64,000 bases of DNA, from positions 84,987-148,986 of the forward strand of contig CAMPDV010001035.1 in the NCBI GenBank assembly GCA_946699065.1, given 5' to 3'. Below the pieces are notes generated by a model, which saw only the letters and a list, made by a program, of their open reading frames with translations, had not been told where the DNA came from and ran no database searches. This DNA is from Loxodes magnus. Lineage: Eukaryota; Ciliophora; Karyorelictea; Loxodida; Loxodidae. Of this stretch, positions 36,609 to 48,985 are shown piece by piece (positions within the stretch are counted from its first letter, which is position 1; each line of letters starts with the position of its first letter). The position numbers and the translations under genes were made by a program.

Positions 36609-36815
36609 TTAATTAAAATCATTTAAAAACTGTAAGATAATAACTATTAGTATTATATCTATAAAAAATGGGAAATATTTCGTACAATATAAAAAGAAAC
36701 ATATATAACATAATAAAAGCAAAATTTCTACTAAGCCGATAATGCTAATATCCCACAATTTCATAAATGATCTTAAAAATGAGCTATTTTTGTTATATTC
36801 TAAATTATTAGACAA
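36609..36815 (-). CDS. Small two-helix membrane ORF, arm L2 copy
   Basis: Minus-strand frame of about 68 residues: polar start (SNNLEYNKNSSFLRSFMKLWD), then a hydrophobic helix (ISIIGLVEILLLLCYICFFL), a short KYFPFF link and a second helix (IDIILIVIILQFL), ending before TTTTAATTAA. It begins with TTG in the aligned copies, so the true start is unknown. It shows no codon-position signal that I can measure by eye, and function is unknown. Confidence 0.35.
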   Translation of the reverse strand: MSNNLEYNKNSSFLRSFMKLWDISIIGLVEILLLLCYICFFLYCTKYFPFFIDIILIVIILQFLNDFN

Positions 36816-37582
36816 CTAAATTATAATTTTTAATTTAAGCATTCCTTTAATAAACGTTCGCTTTAATATACAATATAGTATTTTTTAATTTAAGATACTA
36901 AATATTCATAAACATAAAAATATTTAAAGTGCTTTATTTAGTAGAAGAGTTAAAAAACAACTTATTTAAATTTAAAATATCTTATCAAGAAATTAAATTA
37001 AAATGTTTTCATATTCATTTTCTAATTAAATAGTCATTATTTATTGTTCATTAATCTATTTGATTGATATTTTAAAGATTGTAATTATATTTATTCATAA
37101 AGTATGATATCAACTAAAAATTGCTAGATTATTTAAAGATAAAAACTTAATTCTTAAAACAATTCTTTTATAAGATAAACAGATAAAGTGAAATTATGGT
37201 ATAAATAAATTTCTAAGAAACAAATTTATAAAACAAAAATTAAATTTTATAAGAGATCAATTAAATTAGTGCAAGAATTTGAGAGCCAAAATATTACAGT
37301 TAGTATCAGAATATTGTATTCCAAAAGACATAAATGCAAAAAATAGTTACAAAAATTAAACTACAAGCAGATTTATTATTTGATAAAATTATCTAGAAAT
37401 AAGAAATATGGCATTGCTTTAACAAATCTATTGAAGTTATTTCAATTATCTTCAAGTTTAATATCTTTTTTCTTATTTATTATTTAATTATAGTAAAGAT
37501 AAAAGCTTTATGTAATTTAATTTTTTATAAGATATGTATAATTATAATAAAAGCACGCACAAATAATTTGAAATTAGGACAT

Positions 37583-37606
37583 TTAAAAAGATGGTGGGAA
37601 CCGAGG
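37583..37606 (-). mobile_element. SINE family 1, 3' end scrap
   Basis: AAAAAGATGGTGGGAACCGAG matches the 3' end of the family 1 inserts (AAAAGATGGTGGGAGCCGAG at 20,639). Only about 24 bp remain, as expected for an extreme 5' truncation. Confidence 0.5.
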
Positions 37607-38472
37607 CCGATTCTACTCATTATAAAAGACTGAAAATAAATTAATATAAATAAAAAATTAGTATTAAAATGATAAATATTCTAAATATTATATTATAAAA
37701 ATAAGCTATAAATAACCTGAAATCTATTCTATTTATATTTAAATAATAAATTAATATATTTTAACAAGCTTAAATGAAAAGAACTAACTATAAAAATTAG
37801 AGAACAACTTTATCTTTATCATTTAACCTAATAATTTTATTTTAGAATGTAAATATAATTTAAATTTTTAGGGAAATATTATTAAACTTTTGGCTTATTT
37901 TACTAAAATAAGCTTAGCATTATATGCTATTGATATATCTAATAAAGAGTATAGATTCACTTTCATTTAATAAATAATCTCTTATAAGATAGTATGAATA
38001 TCATTATACTTTAATACATAAAAGCTATCAGGTAAATGTAGTTATATAAATATCTAATAAATAGGGTATAAATTTAATTAATTAATTAAAAAACTGCATA
38101 ATGTAGCTGCATAAGTCTACTACTCTTTCTAATGTAAAATTTTATCTAATTAAATATATCATTAAGCTTATTTTAAGTATTAATAATTTATAACTATATA
38201 ACTCAATTTTTTTAATTAAGCAATTTGAATAATTAATAAACAATTTAATAACTTAAATCATAATTAGAAATTAAAAAATTCATTCTTTTTGAAATAGCTT
38301 AGAGAATAAAACTTTTTTCTATATTATTTTTTTATTTAGATAAACTGAATTTCTTAGTAATTAAAATAGAACTATTAAAGTAAATAAATTTACTCATATT
38401 TATCTTAATAACAACTGAATTGGTACTTTTACTTTATAAATTCTTTCTATCAAATTAATTAAAAATAAAATA
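37607..38472. other. AT-rich spacer, nothing recognised
   Basis: No motif, repeat or RNA that I can support, apart from the tRNA gene that follows on the other strand. Confidence 0.3.
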
Positions 38473-38545
38473 TTCCACATCTGGGACTCGAACCCGGGTC
38501 TTTCGAGTGAAAGCCGGATATCCTAACCTGCTAGACTAATGTGGA
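38473..38545 (-). tRNA. tRNA-Glu (TTC anticodon), possibly decayed
   Basis: 73-nt cloverleaf on the minus strand. The acceptor stem TCCACAT/ATGTGGA is perfect, with discriminator A. The D arm is GTCT...GGAT. The anticodon loop CTTTCAC gives TTC (Glu, GAA/GAG). The T loop is TTCGAGT, and the B box GGGTTCGAGTCC is good. One C-A mismatch occurs in the anticodon stem (position 29-43) and one in the T stem (50-64). It has no intron and no encoded CCA. It sits in the spacer between L2 and R2. The mismatches suggest either a pseudogene or a divergent functional gene. Confidence 0.82.
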
Positions 38546-39959
38546 TTTAAAATATTATATTTGATTAATATTTAAACTTTATTAATTTAATTAATATTAA
38601 GTTTCTAAATATGACTTACTAATACTTTTTCAAAAATATAAACCTTTATATCATAAAGTTCAAAAGAGTTATAATGTAAAAATTTTTAATATATATGTGA
38701 GTAACTCCTATACCTTAATCAATAAAATTATTAACAATAAATTTAAATATCCATTTGAACAATATCTGTTTTTTTTCTTTAAATGGAAATTATAATAATG
38801 GGACACCTACAACAAGTATTAAATTGCATTTTCTTAAAAAAGAATAAATTAGTTCTTATTTTAAATAAAAAAGCAATACTTTTTAGTATTAAGTTGATAA
38901 ATAAATTTGGTATTTGATTTGTTAATTTTTAGTTTTAATTTGATTTTATAATTAAATGTGAGGATTTTGATATCTCAGTTATAATTCTCTTAGATTTAAA
39001 TCTAGTACTATTTAGGATTTTTTTATTAGAACATTATAAAATAATTTTTTAATTTTATGGCTTTAAAAATATAAAATTAGGAAATAATTAACTAAAGTTA
39101 ATAACAAGTTGATTTAGATTTAAATAACAATTTTATTTTTAAGAACTTAAGAATTTAGTTAGCTTATATGTAATTTAAAATATTCTAAATGTATTAAGAC
39201 TGAATAATAATTAGCTAGATATTAAATATCATATAATTATTGATAAAAACTAAAGTTACTTAAATAAATATTTATAGTTAAGTTGCTTTATTTTTCTAAC
39301 CATATGAAGCTATCTTTGGCTCTATCATAAAAATAACTTTTAATAATTTGAGTTAAGCCATCATTAATAAATAATAAGCTCATCTTTTTTTTATGCTATA
39401 TGCATAATAAATTTTAACCTCTTTTCCTATAAAATTAATTTTTAGTATTTTGCTATAAATTAAGAAACATACAACTATTCATAATTAATTCTTATTTTTA
39501 AATTATTATAGTTTAAGATTTTAGATTTAAGGGATTACCTTTTAATTTAATGTTTAGCAATTAAACAAATAAAATATAGGAATTTTAGAAAATCAACAAA
39601 TAGTGTCTTTTTTTTAAGTTTTTCTTAATTTAGAACTATAATTTAAATAAATAACTAGCATTAAAAAATCATACCTATAACCTAAATACTCTTCATGACT
39701 GAATTTTTTAGAAATTTTAAGTTTTTTAGTTTGTTTTTAATTAAAAATTTGATGAAGTTTTAAGTAGGATATAAGGAAATTGATTTAATGAGAAGCTATG
39801 AAAGTATTTTTAGTTAATTTCCTAAAGTTAAATAAAATAATAGTTAAATTCTATTTATCTAGCTAGGATTAATTCTGAATATTAAACATAAGAATCATTA
39901 TCTGAGAGGTAGTTTATAAATTGCAAAATAATAGCTATAATTATAATGAAATTAAAATG
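38546..39959. other. AT-rich spacer, nothing recognised
   Basis: No gene-like frame or repeat that I can support between the tRNA and the Gag-like ORF. Confidence 0.3.
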
Positions 39960-40795
39960 TTTAACAGTGCCAATCTGGATACCGTTTAAAATAAGTTGTT
40001 TTATCAGCAACACTTCTCATCATTCTTGACTTTCTAATGAAATTATCTTCACTAAGGTCTTCTCAGTTTCTTTGATTTCTTGTTCTTATTATTTCAAAAG
40101 GTACTTCACATCATTTTCTTCTGTAAATATCTCCATGCTAGTTGCAATAGAGCCTCTAGTATTTTTCTTATTCTTTACGAAAAAATTTTTAGCAATTCTT
40201 GTACAAATGCCACTTACTCTTACAGTAATAGAATTTCTTCCTTACTTACCTGATTGGTTTTCGATTTATAACCTCTTTTTATTCTAATTCCATCTAATTT
40301 GTCTAAATAATTATGTTTGTGCTAATATTCTTTTGCTTAATAAACTCCAACTCTTGTTTTTATACGATATTTCCAAGCCTTGCTGTTTCTTATCTATGTT
40401 CAGTTTAAATGTTCCAATATGCTTGGAGTTCCCTTTCTTAATTAATAATTCTAATCTCTAAGTTATCTTATCCAAACGATAATAAATTTCTTAGTTCTTA
40501 ATTTTCCTACTTAAGCCCTTTAATCTCTTCCTAGAGATTGGATATTTCAATACTAGCAGTTAAATATTGATTTCCTTTTTAATTATCTTTGATGGAAGTT
40601 CTTTTCCTGTTATTATATTAGATTCCTTTCTTTTTATTACTTTAGGAGGTGTTTATTATAGTTATTAGGTTCTTTATTAGTTTTGTAAGCGGGGAGAAGA
40701 AGACTCTTGATACTTTTTTTTGCCTGCTTTTTCTCTAGAGCTTTTTTCTCTTCTTTGCTCAAGAAAAAGCCGGGAACAAGATTTTAAGACTCCAT
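39960..40795 (-). pseudogene. Gag-like ORF1 protein with CCHC-derived knuckle, frameshifted
   Basis: Starts at ATG 40795 (MESQNLVPGFFLSKEEKKAL), then ALEKKQAKKS, close to the start of the other Gag-like ORFs. Near residue 47 the frame shifts (TPPKVIKRKESN), and again before ASIEISNLQEEIKGLKQE; from there one frame runs about 200 codons. It contains a strong coiled coil, then FYYCKSKWHLYKNC (40,192-40,233), the family knuckle with the first Cys replaced by Phe, then a second Cys/His cluster (YCNQHGDIYRRKWC). The tail reads NFIRKSRMMRSVADKTTYF and ends near 39,965. Two frameshifts, or short introns, mean it is probably inactive. Confidence 0.6.
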
Positions 40796-41482
40796 TTTTT
40801 TTAATTACTATTATTTAATAATAAATAAAAAGATATTAAGTTTGAAGATAAATTAAACTTCTCAATAGATCTGTTAAAGCAATGCCATATTTCTTATTTC
40901 TAGATAATTTTATCAAATAATAAATCTACTTGTAGTTTAATTTTTGTAACTATTTTTTGCATTTATGTCTTTTGGAATACAATATTTTGATACTAACTGT
41001 AATGTTTTGGCTCTCAAATTCTTGCACTAATTTAATTGATCTCTTATAAAATTTAATTTTTGTTTTATAAATTTGTTTCTTAGAAATTTATTTATACCAT
41101 AATTTCACTTTATCTCTGTTTATATTATAAAAGAATTGTTTTAAGAATTAAGTTTTTATCTTTAAATAATCTAGCAATTTTTAGTTGATATCATACTTTA
41201 TGAATAAATATAATTACAATCTTTAAAATATCAATCAAATAGATAAATGAACAATAAATAATGACTATTTAATTAGAAAATGAATATGAAAACATTTTAA
41301 TTTAATTTCTTGATAAGATATTTTAAATTTAAATAAGTTGTTTTTTAACTCTTCTACTAAATAAAGCACTTTAAATATTTTTATGTTTATGAATATTTAG
41401 TATCTTAAATTAAAAAATACTATATTGTATATTAAAGCGAACGTTTATTAAAGGAATGCTTAAATTAAAAATTATAATTTAG

Positions 41483-41680
41483 TTGTCTAATCATTTAGAA
41501 TATAACAAAAATAGCTCATTTTTAAGATCATTTATGAAATTGTGGGATATTAGCATTATCGGCTTAGTAGAAACTTTGCCTTTTATTATGCTATATATGT
41601 TTCTTTTTATATTGTACGAAATATTTCCCATTTTTTATAGATATAATACTAATAGTTATTATCTTACAGTTTTTAAATGA
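41483..41680 (+). CDS. Small membrane ORF, arm R2 copy (frame differs at the end)
   Basis: Plus-strand homolog of the L2 ORF: SNHLEYNKNSSFLRSFMKLW, then ISIIGLVETL. After that a one-base difference moves the standard-code frame to PFIMLYMFLFILYEIF, while the frame kept in L1 and L2 continues as LLLLCYICFFLYC. This copy is therefore probably frameshifted, and the two-helix reading in L1/L2 is the likely ancestral one. Confidence 0.3.
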   Translation: MSNHLEYNKNSSFLRSFMKLWDISIIGLVETLPFIMLYMFLFILYEIFPIFYRYNTNSYYLTVFK

Positions 41681-43884
41681 TTTTAATTAATAAAAAAGAT
41701 TAAAGCTTTTCTTTTAACCTTTTTTGTTATAATGAAAACTATATTTATTTCTTAATTATTTACACTTTTATTTTGGTAATTCTTATTATTTAATATTAGA
41801 ATATAATTTTATTCTTATTTTAGATGGAAATATAAGATACTTTACAAGAAAGTGAAGATTTTTATTATTTTGCATATATTCAAATTATTTATATAGTTTA
41901 CTAACAAATGCTTTTATATGATAAAAAATCAATCAATTTTTTTTAATTTTCAACTTTAATAAAATAGCTTAATTAGAAATTCAAATTTTAAGATTAATAA
42001 ATAAAATAAATTTTTTATATACATAATAGATATATTCAAGTTGCTTAAAATCAGAAAGCTTATCTTTAAAGCTATTCCTTTTAATATTACAGAATGAGAA
42101 AAATTTTAAAGAGAAAAATATTTAATATAGCAATTTTTTTTTTAAAATCGTTTTCTCTTCTAAATTAACTTCTTTCGCAAACTAAAAAGCAGATAAATTG
42201 CTCGTAGTAAGCTCTTTTCAAGGCACTTTTGTTAATCTTTTAAAATTTTTAATGTTTTTCTTATTATTATAATAAAACAGTTTTTTTAAACTTGATTAGT
42301 AAGTTTTAATTTTTATATTTGATATAGTTAGGTTAGATATATTATTAAGATCCATGTTTAATTAATTGTTTGGATTCTTTGTAGATTGGCCTAAAATTTA
42401 TTATTAAAGATGTACTATACCTCATTTTTTCTATTTGATTGATCATATTATTATAAAGAGATTCTTTAGCTCTTTTAGATTAGTTTTTTAACAATTCATA
42501 ATATCTATTAAAAAGGTAGTTTTAAGCCCTCTTAAAGAAAAATTTTTTTTACTGATTTTGTTTCTTCCTAAAATTTTCATTAATTTTTTAATATTTACTT
42601 CTTAAAAATCATTTAGAAAACTTTTAAAATCTTTTAAAATTCTATCCTTTTAAGAAAAAGATTTATCCATCCCGAAAATCTTTTGTAGCGAATAACTTAG
42701 AGTGTAAAAAGGATAATATTTTCACGATTTCATGGTTTATTTTATTATATCTCCTTTCTTCTAGAGATCCTTTTCATTTAAGTAAATTCTTATAACATTA
42801 AAAATTTTTAAAGCGAATTTTTTCATTTACTCGAAAAGAATTTAAAAATTAAAAATTTTATTTTTTCCAAAGCATAAACAATAATTTTATTTATCATTCA
42901 AAATAAATAACCTTATCAAAAAAATATTTTTAAATCAAAAACAAAAAAATTTTGTTCAAAATTCTTCAAATCAAAAAATGTTCCTAAAAATGTTTTTTAT
43001 TTTTGCAAAATACCATTTCAATAAAAAATATTTCCAAATTCTATTTAATATAAAATTTTTTTTATTTCCTATTTTTTCTCAAAAATGTTTAATATTTGGA
43101 ATTTTTTCTTGAAATTTTATTCCTATTTAGGATTTTTTTATCCCGAAATCAAAAAATTTATTCCGTGCCGAAAATCTTTGGTAGTGTAAAACGCTGAGTA
43201 AAAAAACAAATTTTTTATTTTCATGAAATTTAAGCTCTAAATCTGAAAGATAATGATAAATAAAAAACTTAATATAAAAAAAATTTTCACCCAATCGGAA
43301 AGGAAAAATTTTAAACATAAAATTTAATATTTTAAAATTATAATAAATAAATAATTAATAATAATAAATAATAATTAATAATAAATAATAATAAATATCA
43401 ATCATAAAAAATAAATAATTAATAATAATATAAATAAAATGAAACATTTAATTAAATTTTTTAATTAATAATCAAAATTATAAACTAATTTTAACCTTAT
43501 AAATAATATTTTAATTACTTCAAAAAAAAAATTAAAATTTATACTTAACTTGAAATTTTTACAAATTCTAAAAATAAATCTATTAAATTTTATAGAATAA
43601 AATTAAACTTAAACTTATTATACGTCTTCTTTTACAAAATTTTATTTTTAATATTTTTAAACATTACAACTTTAAATCAACATACCTCACTAATTTCTAT
43701 AATTTATAATATTCTTTTTTTAAACCAATAATATTTAAGAATATAACAAATTTTAAATAAATATATAAAAAACAAACACTTCATAAAACTAAAAAAATTA
43801 TTAACATTAAACATTCATTTAAATACTTAACCAATATCTTATATATTTAATCGTAAAATTTAATTAAGTCAAATAGCAAGTTCC

Positions 43885-45191
43885 TCAACTCGTAATCCTC
43901 CACTTTCTTATCGTCTTGTCCCATCCTCCCGATACCAACCATCTATTATCAACACTCAATGCTATAGAATATATGAAATATATATGCCCTTATAAAGTCT
44001 ATATACACTTACCCTTATCAAAGTTCCATATCTTGATTAGATGATCATCAGAACCAGAAAAGATAACACTTGAATTAAAACTTAACTGAACACTACATAA
44101 ACCACTTTTATGACCTTAAAGAGTACGAATACACTAACCAAAAGAGAAGTCCCATATCTTAATAGTACTGTCATAAGAACCAGATATTATATACCTATTA
44201 TCCTTAGATACTATCACCGATAAAACTCAGCCTGAATGCCCAGTAAGAGTTCGCACAAGCTGACCTGTCTAGAAATCCCAGATTTTTATAGTTGTATCTT
44301 CAGATCCTGATACTATATAGCTAGAGTCTGGAGAGATTACTACCGATCAAACATCAGAAGTATGTCCTGTTATAGTTCTTTGGAGAGTACCTGTCTAGAA
44401 ATTCCAGATCTTTATTGAGCATTCAGGAGTTCATGAACTTGATACAATTCAATTCATGTCACTTGATATGGCTATCGATATCACAGTCGAAGAGTGACCA
44501 GTAATGACTTAAAGTTTAAATTAAGTGTTAAGGAAGGGACTGTTATCTTAATAGATGCCAACCTGATGTGTGTTAAGTGCACATCATCACTAATCTTTTC
44601 TTCTTGTGTATGTCTTTTGGACTTTCCTATCGTCTCGCCTGGACCCACTTCTCGGCTTTATAGGCGAATATCGCCATCCAGTCCGTCTTCAACTGACAGA
44701 AACCGCCGATCTGCCTAGGTAGCTCCTAAGAGGTGGAGAGATCACTCCAAGGCGGCACCTCGGTCTGAGTTATTAGGAGGTGTAATTGAGTCTCTTAGTT
44801 GGGAAGTCCAAGGATGAATGCACCACGGAGTGCATAAGTTGCTGAGGGAAGGTATTTAAGCCTTTCTGCGGCTTATTTCTCAGCACGGGGGATTGCATCT
44901 TCATCGCAAGTCCCTTTAAACCTGCAGAAGGTCCCTTGTGCATCTCAGGTCCCATTTCCACCCTCTTTAATTTCAATTATATGACCAGTAATGACTTAGT
45001 CTAAAAAATATTAAAAAAATACCTTTACTTTGGTCATAACTGATCTTATTTATTAACTTTTAGTAACATAAATTAGGCAGAATTTCATACTTAAAATGAA
45101 GTAGAGATACTTTCCCTAGAATGTGGTTTCTCGCTCTTAAGAGTTTTCTTAAAAAAATAATTTTAGTAAAATGCTTTTCTTTTTTCTCCAT
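43885..45191 (-). pseudogene. WD40 repeat gene, arm R2 copy, disrupted by a SINE (5 blades)
   Basis: Starts at ATG 45191, intron 45001-45028, terminal TGA 43885-43887. The start of exon 2, in the first GH of blade 1, is split by a 470-bp SINE (44512-44981) with a 17-bp target duplication, so the gene is broken. Apart from that the frame is open. It has five blades, two fewer than the other copies, removed exactly in frame; blade 2 is followed directly by the DFQTGQLVRTLTGH blade. Trp is written TGA in DVWSVVIS and GWVLSVIVS. The last blade reads SGGWDKTIRKWRITS. Confidence 0.8.
44512..44981 (+). mobile_element. SINE-like insert, family 2, inside the R2 WD40 gene
   Basis: A 470-bp GC-richer insert between direct copies of TGACCAGTAATGACTTA (44495-44511 and 44982-44998). 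Its body is unrelated to family 1, but its 3' end (CCACCCTCTTTAATTTCAATTATA region, 44,958-44,981) resembles the family 1 end CCACCATCTTTTCAATTATA. A shared 3' tail in unrelated non-autonomous elements suggests mobilisation by the same LINE. I see no tRNA- or 5S-like head. Standard-code ORFs in it (44,494-44,718; 44,773-44,976) are not supported. Confidence 0.75.
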
Positions 45192-48100
45192 TTTAATTTT
45201 TATAACTTACTTCAATAAATATTTAATTAAAATAACTCAATTAATTTTACTGACTTAATTTAAATACAATTAAGCACTTAAATTATTTATTAAGCATATT
45301 TATAAATATCGTCTAAAACATTGATTTTTCTATTTTTATCTAAAAAAAAGACGAGATATTAAACTAATAGTGTACATGCTTTTACAATTTTAATTATTTT
45401 ATATCTTTTTACTTTTAAATAAAAGTATAATTTATTATTTCAAAAGTTTTATAACGAAGAATTATACCCCTATTATAATAACCTTAATATGCATTTATTA
45501 GTTACTACTTATGTGTACTTTAAATCAAAGACTCTTAATAATAAAGCCTTACTTCTTTGTAAACTAATTTAAATGATAAATAAAATATTACCATTTTTTA
45601 AATCTATTGTTATTAATTATTATTTTTCACTTACATTTAATCAAAAAAAATTTGATTTAAGTTTTTTACTAATTAAAGAAATAAAATAAGTTTCTTATTA
45701 ATTAGCATAAATAAATATTAAAAAATATCAATCTATTCAAAACAAAGCATTTTTAGAATTTATAAGATAAAATCTTTTAATTATCCACTTTCTTACTACT
45801 TTATCATTAAAACTTTTTATTTATAAAGGCCTCTCTTATAATAATAAACTAATATAATTTATTATAATTCTGATTCTAAGTAAAATAGGTTATATAAATG
45901 TAATAAATAGAAGTAGTAGAAAATAAATATTTAAATTAACTAGAAATGGTGTATCACTAATTATATCTTACAATTATTAAATAGTAATATTTAATTTTAT
46001 TATTAAAATAAGCTTTAATATGTTTAATTATGTCTATTAAATACTTAATATTTTATCCTTTTAGCTTTATTAGTTATTAATTTAAATTTTCTCTTTAATT
46101 AATAAAGATATTAGATTAGTTATAATTAATACATTTAGATAACTTTCTATTTTTAATATATTCTATTATTATTTTCTGAATTAATAGAAAGAGTAAACTT
46201 AACATAATATGTTTCTTTGTAATAAGCATGAGATAATATAAGTATTAGATTACCCAATATAATTATTTAAAACTATTCTAACAGATTATTATTTACTCTT
46301 AATACATTTTATTATTCTACTATTATTCTATATCTTTCTGTTCCTAATCAACAATTCTACATGTTTTGCTTACCACATAATCATTTATTAATCTTATACA
46401 TTATAAAAGATTAAAATATAAAAAGCCGGTTCAGACAATCATAGAGTTATTTGAAGCTGAGACATTAAAATGAGCTAGATTTTTAGATTATTTATAATTT
46501 TCCTAAATTTAAATTATATTTATATATTCCTTTTTATTAACTATCTTTTGTAATTAACTTTTGTTTGGAAAACTGATAAAAAGGTACATTTTGTAAAATA
46601 TTTAATCTTAATTTATCTAAGTTTATTTTAGTGAATATAAGAATATATTAAATTTAAAGTATTAATGATACTAGTTCTATAAAACATTTAGGTAATTATA
46701 TGTACTAAAATAAATAGTAAAGAGAAAACACTATTCTTTTATATAATTAAATAAAGAAAACCTAGCTTAAATCTTCTATAGAGTCATTTATTCATTTATC
46801 TAAAATCCTCTATTTATCTTTAAATCAAGTGCTTAATATATAGACTCCTTTACTAACTCATTTAGTAATACTAATTCATAAAAACTTAAAAGAAAATTCC
46901 TTTTTACTTTAACTGTACTTGGAAATATTCTAAGTACTTTAACTAGTTAAAGATAGGTTTAATTAGAGACTAATAAGAAATTTTCTTATCTTCTAGATAA
47001 AATATTTAATAAAACTGTGATTACATTTCTTATTAAGAATAATATTTTAAATTAAAATAAGGAAAATTAATATTTTTCTATTTGCTTAATAAAAATTTAA
47101 AATAATTTATTATAAAATCTATTAATATTTTATAAAAAACTAAAGTAAATGCAAAAACATTAATTAAATATAATTTGAAAATATTAAGAAAATATATAAT
47201 TCTAAATGATATTAAAAATAAATATTTTAAATATTTTATTAATGTTTAGATAAAACATATAATAAATTATGTAATCTCTATTTTAACCTTAGAAATGTAG
47301 TAAAATATTTTTAAAAGTTAAATTAAAAATTATAAGGAAAACTTAAGAAATTAATTTTTTCTATAAAAAACGAATATAAAATTTACTAATTTTTTAATTG
47401 ATATTATCAACTTCTATTAAATTATTTAAAATTATTACTAAAATAAAAATAAAGTATAAATTAATTAATTTAAAAATTAAAAAATTATAATTTAAAATTT
47501 TATATTTAACAATATTTGTGATAAAGATAAATATTAAAGAATTAAAAATTTTACAAATCTAGCATCGATTGACTTTTTAAATAAAGAAATTCAGCAAAAA
47601 TAATTATTCTTAGAAATTTTCAATTTTAAAATATAAAAATTTAATAATGTTAAAAATGTTAAAAAATTCTCTAAGTCTCAGTTTTTTTATAATCAGACTA
47701 TTCGAAGATAGGTTATTTTTACTATTTTTCATCGATTATGGATGTTTATTATGGTAAAAGTACTTATTTTTTTACTAATCGCAAATCTTAAACTTCTGCT
47801 TAAACGGAAACTATTCAATATTTGAATAAATAAATAAAAAAATTATTTAATTTTTTATTTTCTTATTCTTTTTCTAAACTTAATATGAAATCCCACTAAA
47901 TGTTTTTAAAAATAATTTGATACATATCAATATAAAGATTCTAACTTTAAATATTAAGTAAAGTAGCAAAATAAATTAAAATTTTGAATTAAAAACATAT
48001 TTATTTTTTAATTTTATTGATTAAAATATGCCTATAAATTAAAAAAATGTGAAATTAGGACCATTTTCTATTAAAAGAAGATTTAAAGGCTATTTAAGAA

Positions 48101-48985
48101 CAATAAATAAATTAATTAAATTAAATTAAACCTTTTGATAAATTTGTATTAATAAAATAAATTATAAATTATAGTAAATTTGAATATTATTCTTGCTTAT
48201 TTAAAATTTAATACTATTTAAATATTTTTAATCTAAAAATAAATTTTTGATTATTAAATTTTATAAAACTTACTAATTTATGATTAAAAATTATAAAAGA
48301 AAAATAATATTATTATAGTAATATTTTTTTAATTTATTTACGTATCTTATATTTATTATTTTTATAAATTTAATTTCATAGAAAAAGAATTAACAATAAT
48401 TATGCAATTGTATCTAATTTATAATTAAAATCAAATTTTTACAATTCTAGGTTTAAGAGATGTAAATGCTAATTGTTTTTAATTAGAATAGGAAATTAAA
48501 ATAAGATAAATTATTTATTTATAAAATAAATTATATCAATAGAGTATAAATCCCTTCTTATTTTTAGTTTAAAATATCCCTTTCTATTAAAATTTATTTT
48601 TTAAACATTTTCGACGAAATTAATTATAAAAATCTCTTTTGAAGTAAATTAAAAACTCATCAAGTTGATAAGTAATATTTATATTTTTATCGAAGAGAAT
48701 TTCTTTCTAATTATATTATAGCAGGTGGCTATCATACTTTCAAATATATATAAAAATTAAAAAAGATGAGACTAGCATTTTAAAGCCTTTGCAATATAAA
48801 AAAATGTATTTTATAGATAGTAAATTTAAGCAAAGAAATTTTAAAGTAAATAAAGAAAATAATAATCAATTTTACATCATGAATGGATTCTTTTTATCTA
48901 TTATAAAATATTTAATTTCTTATTATATATTAAAATAATATATTTTTATATTTATAAAATAGTTTTAATTCATTTTTCATATAAC
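45192..48985. other. Noncoding outer half of arm R2
   Basis: AT-rich. It matches L1 6,108 back to 980 in inverted orientation, without the Gag and SINE insertions. Near 47,690-47,730 it holds the degenerate form of the L1 palindrome at 2173-2192. No gene is recognised. Confidence 0.45.

Larger units (their letters stand above)
31945..37440 (+). repeat. Arm L2 of the large inverted repeat family
   Basis: Direct-orientation copy of arm sequence from the L1 4,820 equivalent inward. It holds the noncoding upstream segment, WD40 gene (33103-34186), motif-bearing segment (motifs near 34,775-34,830 and 35,270-35,310), a SINE, the small membrane ORF, and an inner end near 37,440. The inner end matches R2 at about 40,860 in inverted orientation, so L2 and R2 form a palindrome with arms over 5 kb around a 3.4-kb spacer. 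Confidence 0.72.
40860..48985 (-). repeat. Arm R2, the most complete arm (about 8.1 kb)
   Basis: Inverted copy of the repeat. It runs from the inner end matching L2 at 37,440 to the outer end matching L1 at 980. It contains the small membrane ORF (41,483-41,680), the motif-bearing segment (motifs near 42,665-42,710 and 43,140-43,195), the WD40 gene (43885-45191, broken by a SINE) and the full outer noncoding part. It keeps the empty sites of the Gag (near 47,050) and SINE (near 46,690) insertions seen in L1, which is how those target duplications could be confirmed. Confidence 0.75.

Noticed and set aside
44494-44976. Two standard-code ORFs inside the GC-richer insert
   Set aside because: The insert is bounded by a 17-bp target duplication and looks like a SINE; the ORFs have no start context or homology that I can name and cross the insertion edge.
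980-48985. Maverick/Polinton- or Tlr-type element with long terminal inverted repeats
   Set aside because: The inverted layout is suggestive, but I find no protein-primed DNA polymerase, retroviral-type integrase, packaging ATPase or capsid-like frame in either spacer.
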